DNA of 64,000 nucleotides from Holacanthus passer (Eukaryota > Chordata > Actinopteri > Pomacanthidae): positions 124,001-188,000 of the forward strand of contig JAFREQ010000008.1 in assembly GCA_025331565.1 (NCBI GenBank), given 5' to 3'. A model generated the notes under the pieces. It was not told the origin of the DNA. It did not search any database and saw only the letters and a program-made list of their open reading frames with translations. Shown one piece after another: positions 62,321 to 64,000 of this stretch. The position numbers and the translations under genes were made by a program. Positions within the stretch are counted from its first letter, which is position 1, and each line of letters opens with the position of its first letter.

Positions 62321-62488
62321 CTTACACAGCTGAAAGTTTTCCGACACTAGAGTCTCCTGGACGTCGATTTCCTTGGGGGTGGGCGCCGCGGTGGGAGTCC
62401 CGGCCGCGCTGCCGCACGACGGGGAGCCCATGGTCCCCCCCGGAGAGGAGGTGGTCAACCCGTCCAGCACCTTCCGAAACTTCTTCAT
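62321..62488 (-). CDS. stxbp5l: stxbp5l coding exon 1 (start codon, residues 1-56)
   Basis: This exon encodes the N-terminus of tomosyn-2: MKKFRKVLDGLT, then a low-complexity Gly/Ser/Thr/Ala/Pro linker (about residues 13-38), then VQETLVSENFQLCK leading into the first propeller. The start is well fixed. The ATG at 62488-62486 has A at -3, and an in-frame TGA lies two codons upstream (62494-62492). The exon ends AAG|gtgggt (phase 0), exactly where mammalian tomosyns split before TVRHGF. Compared with the mammalian MKKFNFRKV start, two residues (NF) are missing. The linker is the variable part of the family. The exon sits in the most CpG-rich part of the window. Confidence 0.95.
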
Positions 62489-62491
62489 CCT

Positions 62492-62677
62492 TCAAACGCG
62501 CTTTTGTGTCCGATCAGGTGAGGGGGATGGAGAGGGAGGAGACCGCTCTTGCTTTTCTCTCTCCTCTCGGATGCAGGATCCCAACTGGTCGAGGCAGCTG
62601 GAGAAAGAAACACGTCGCTTCCTGCAGCACCAACAGGGCGAAAGAGCCTCTCTGTCTTTTCTCTCTCTTAGGTGCAA
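62492..62677 (-). other. In-frame upstream ORF of 61 codons ending one codon before the stxbp5l start
   Basis: An ATG at 62677 opens 61 codons. The ORF ends at a TGA separated from the main ATG by a single AGG codon, in the same frame as the tomosyn CDS. Its product would be basic and Ser/Pro/Glu-rich, with no family I recognise. If the transcript starts upstream of 62677 it would act as a translational uORF. If the transcript starts downstream it is irrelevant. The stop codon between the two ORFs rules out a longer tomosyn N-terminus without splicing. Confidence 0.4.
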
Positions 62678-63244
62678 TTTAAAAAGTCACAGAGGCTCCT
62701 CATCCTGCTCTCTGGCTGTTGTCCACACAGGGGGGGGAAAAAATAATAATAATGAATGCGTCTGCTCTGATCTGAGGATGACAGCCAATGTTGCAGATGC
62801 AGGTCTCACATCAGAGCAAGGAAGTGCTCAACTTCATCTTCCCCCCCTGCGTCCTAAAGTAACATCCAGTCCAGGGCTTGGAGCAAAACCCCGCTCCTCA
62901 ACATAATCAGGGAGCCGAGGAGTGATGTTTGAGACGGATCAGAATGAAGTTGGAGCAGGTCAATCCTCTCTCCACCCCCCCTTCCTCAAAAACAGCACTT
63001 TGACAGCTCTGGTAACAGGAGGAGCAGGAGGTGGAAACAGGCTGGAGACGCAGAGGCGATGCAGACTCCACAATCAGGCCGGAAAACGAGGCAACTCAAG
63101 CATCGAGGTGGAGGAATGAGGAGGAAAAGAATGCTGGGTCTTGCTGGTGCGTGATGGAGGTTGATCTGCGGGTGGATGTGAGCCGCTTTTCTCGTATCGT
63201 CCAGCTGCGTTTCAGCGTCGCTTCCCCGCAGCCCAGAGAGCGGA

Positions 63245-63265
63245 GCTGCTGTCCGCGGTGCTGAA
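63245..63265 (-). promoter_or_regulatory. RE1/NRSE (REST-binding) element, upstream copy
   Basis: On the minus strand the core reads TTCAGCACCGCGGACAG. Both REST half-sites (TTCAGCACC and GGACAGC) are intact with the canonical two-base spacing. From memory of the consensus, it matches about 18 of 21 positions. It lies about 757 bp upstream of the start codon, in the CpG-rich zone. REST/NRSF represses neuronal genes in non-neuronal and progenitor cells, and a tomosyn gene is a plausible target. Binding is inferred, not shown. Confidence 0.75.
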
Positions 63266-63278
63266 AACCACAAGCAGC

Positions 63279-63325
63279 CGGCCCCGCCCCCATCTGCCCC
63301 CCCCTCTCCCCCCCTCCCCTCCCTC
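63279..63325 (-). promoter_or_regulatory. GC box and G-quadruplex-prone tract in the promoter
   Basis: On the plus strand this is gccccgccccc followed by long C runs. On the coding (minus) strand it gives a GGGGGCGGGG Sp1/KLF-type GC box preceded by at least four runs of three or more G separated by one to five bases. That fits the usual G-quadruplex pattern. It lies 14 bp beyond the upstream RE1 element, about 0.8 kb before the start codon. Sp1 occupancy and quadruplex folding are inferred from the motif only. Confidence 0.6.
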
Positions 63326-63420
63326 ATCAATGATTGGGTGAAAGCTCTAAATCGAATATACTGAATGATGAAGGAATAGAATAGTTCAGCCAAAATGAAA
63401 TAATTCATCCTCCCAAACCT

Positions 63421-64000
63421 TTAAAGGACTGTGTGTGAAACATGGTGAACAGAGAAGCGCTGAAGGTGTCCAATGTTGCATCCTGTTGTGGGCTTTGTTA
63501 AAGCTCTTTACGGCTGCTGTGCTGTGGTTTTTGTTAACTGCCTCCATTTGCAGCTGTTCATTCCCTGACAGTTTGCTCCATGGCCAGCATCATGTGGCCA
63601 TGCACTGATATCAGTACCAGCACAAATGAACTATTTCTAGGCTTTGCAACTTCACACCACTGATCCAAGATCCAGACTAAAAACCTCTTTCAAAGGTCAC
63701 ACTTCCATGTTAAAACAGTATTTTACTACAATGTGAATTTCATACTTTTATGTTACGCTGTACGGTTTGGTTTTATCCTATGTTCCTATTTTTTCTCTTC
63801 CATCATTTGACTGCTCTTTTTGAAAAGGTGCACTAATGTACTGTACTTACTTGACTCCATATTTGTAAGAACTCCACTGACATACATAGGTTGATTTAGA
63901 GTAAAGGTCTCATAGGTCCCCACACGTTATACTGAACTCAGCTCAATACTGAAAAGCAATTTAAAGCTTTAACTGCTGATCGACCAGTGTGATTAAATAT
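63421..64000. other. Upstream flank, no feature recognised
   Basis: This is ordinary, moderately AT-rich sequence beyond the CpG-rich promoter zone. I see no coding exon, repeat family or RNA gene in it. It may hold distal promoter sequence of stxbp5l or intergenic DNA. Confidence 0.5.

Larger units (their letters stand above)
1726..62488 (-). other. stxbp5l: stxbp5l (tomosyn-2) gene, 5' part: exons 1-4 and introns 1-3
   Basis: This is the 5' portion of a syntaxin-binding protein 5-like gene. Tomosyns are cytosolic proteins with two WD40 beta-propellers and a C-terminal R-SNARE-like motif. They bind syntaxin-1 and SNAP-25, compete with synaptobrevin and restrain regulated exocytosis in neurons and endocrine cells. 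Four exons join in frame: 168 + 98 + 82 + 101 bp = 449 bp, or 149 codons plus two bases. Intron phases are 0, 2, 0 and 2. The paralogue call rests on residues I recall as separating tomosyn-2 from tomosyn-1: an MKKF start, ILAIG, GVDCYCQHESGAAVLQ and LKFNRE. Tomosyn-1 has MRKF, ILAVG, GVECYCQHDSGAAVIQ and LKFCRE at these places. Introns are about 20.8, 33.8 and 5.7 kb. Exon 5 and beyond are not in the window. A fish stxbp5 duplicate is the main alternative. Confidence 0.93.
62489..63420 (-). promoter_or_regulatory. stxbp5l: Probable stxbp5l 5' UTR and CpG-rich promoter region
   Basis: This is the sequence directly upstream of the start codon. CpG dinucleotides are dense in exon 1 (about 62380-62490) and again at 63170-63290, unlike the AT-rich introns. 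On the coding strand the region holds a GC box, a G-rich tract and an RE1-like element, each listed separately. I see no convincing TATA box at a sensible distance, which suggests a TATA-less CpG promoter. The transcription start cannot be read from sequence alone, so the split between 5' UTR and promoter is inference. A 5' UTR intron cannot be excluded. Confidence 0.6.

Noticed and set aside
62373..62906. 177-codon plus-strand open frame opposite exon 1 and the 5' UTR
   Set aside because: It is the antisense shadow of a GC-rich coding exon and CpG-rich promoter, where stop codons are rare; no family resemblance.
1..64000. CRISPR arrays, operons, phage or bacterial defence systems
   Set aside because: Splice signals, fish repeats and composition show vertebrate nuclear DNA; no regularly spaced direct repeats or tightly packed ORFs are present.

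Overview
The window is vertebrate nuclear DNA, almost certainly from a percomorph-type teleost fish. The evidence is long introns with GT-AG splice sites, many long CA/GT microsatellites, and several repeat families that I recognise as typical of fish genomes. I see no operons, CRISPR arrays, tRNA or rRNA genes, or bacterial features.

One gene explains all the convincing coding signal. It is the 5' end of a tomosyn gene on the minus strand, best assigned to stxbp5l (tomosyn-2, syntaxin-binding protein 5-like). Four coding exons are resolved to the base. Exon 1 (62488-62321) holds the start codon, exon 2 is 41506-41409, exon 3 is 7588-7507 and exon 4 is 1826-1726. Together they encode 149 codons plus two bases. 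Every junction keeps the frame: introns 1 to 4 have phases 0, 2, 0 and 2. The gene leaves the window at base 1; the rest of the beta-propellers and the C-terminal SNARE-like domain lie beyond it.

Layout from low to high coordinates: part of intron 4 (1-1725); exon 4; intron 3 (5.7 kb, with a MITE and a fish-typical tandem repeat near 5.1-5.8 kb); exon 3; intron 2 (33.8 kb, mainly unannotatable sequence and microsatellites); exon 2; intron 1 (20.8 kb, with three decayed LINE fragments, a fish interspersed repeat and a pyrimidine-rich block); exon 1; then the 5' UTR and promoter zone (62489 to about 63420), which is CpG-rich and has a GC box and a G-quadruplex-prone tract.

The most notable regulatory signal is a pair of near-canonical RE1/NRSE motifs (REST/NRSF binding sites). 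They share an identical 17-bp core and flank exon 1, one about 0.76 kb upstream of the start codon and one about 0.22 kb into intron 1. This fits repression of a neuronal and endocrine exocytosis gene in other tissues. Other observations are an in-frame upstream ORF that stops one codon before the main ATG, a weak donor on the 33.8-kb intron 2, and a CA repeat and a CTCF-like core beside exon 4. All three LINE fragments lie in the same orientation as the host gene. I found no undescribed multi-gene system here.
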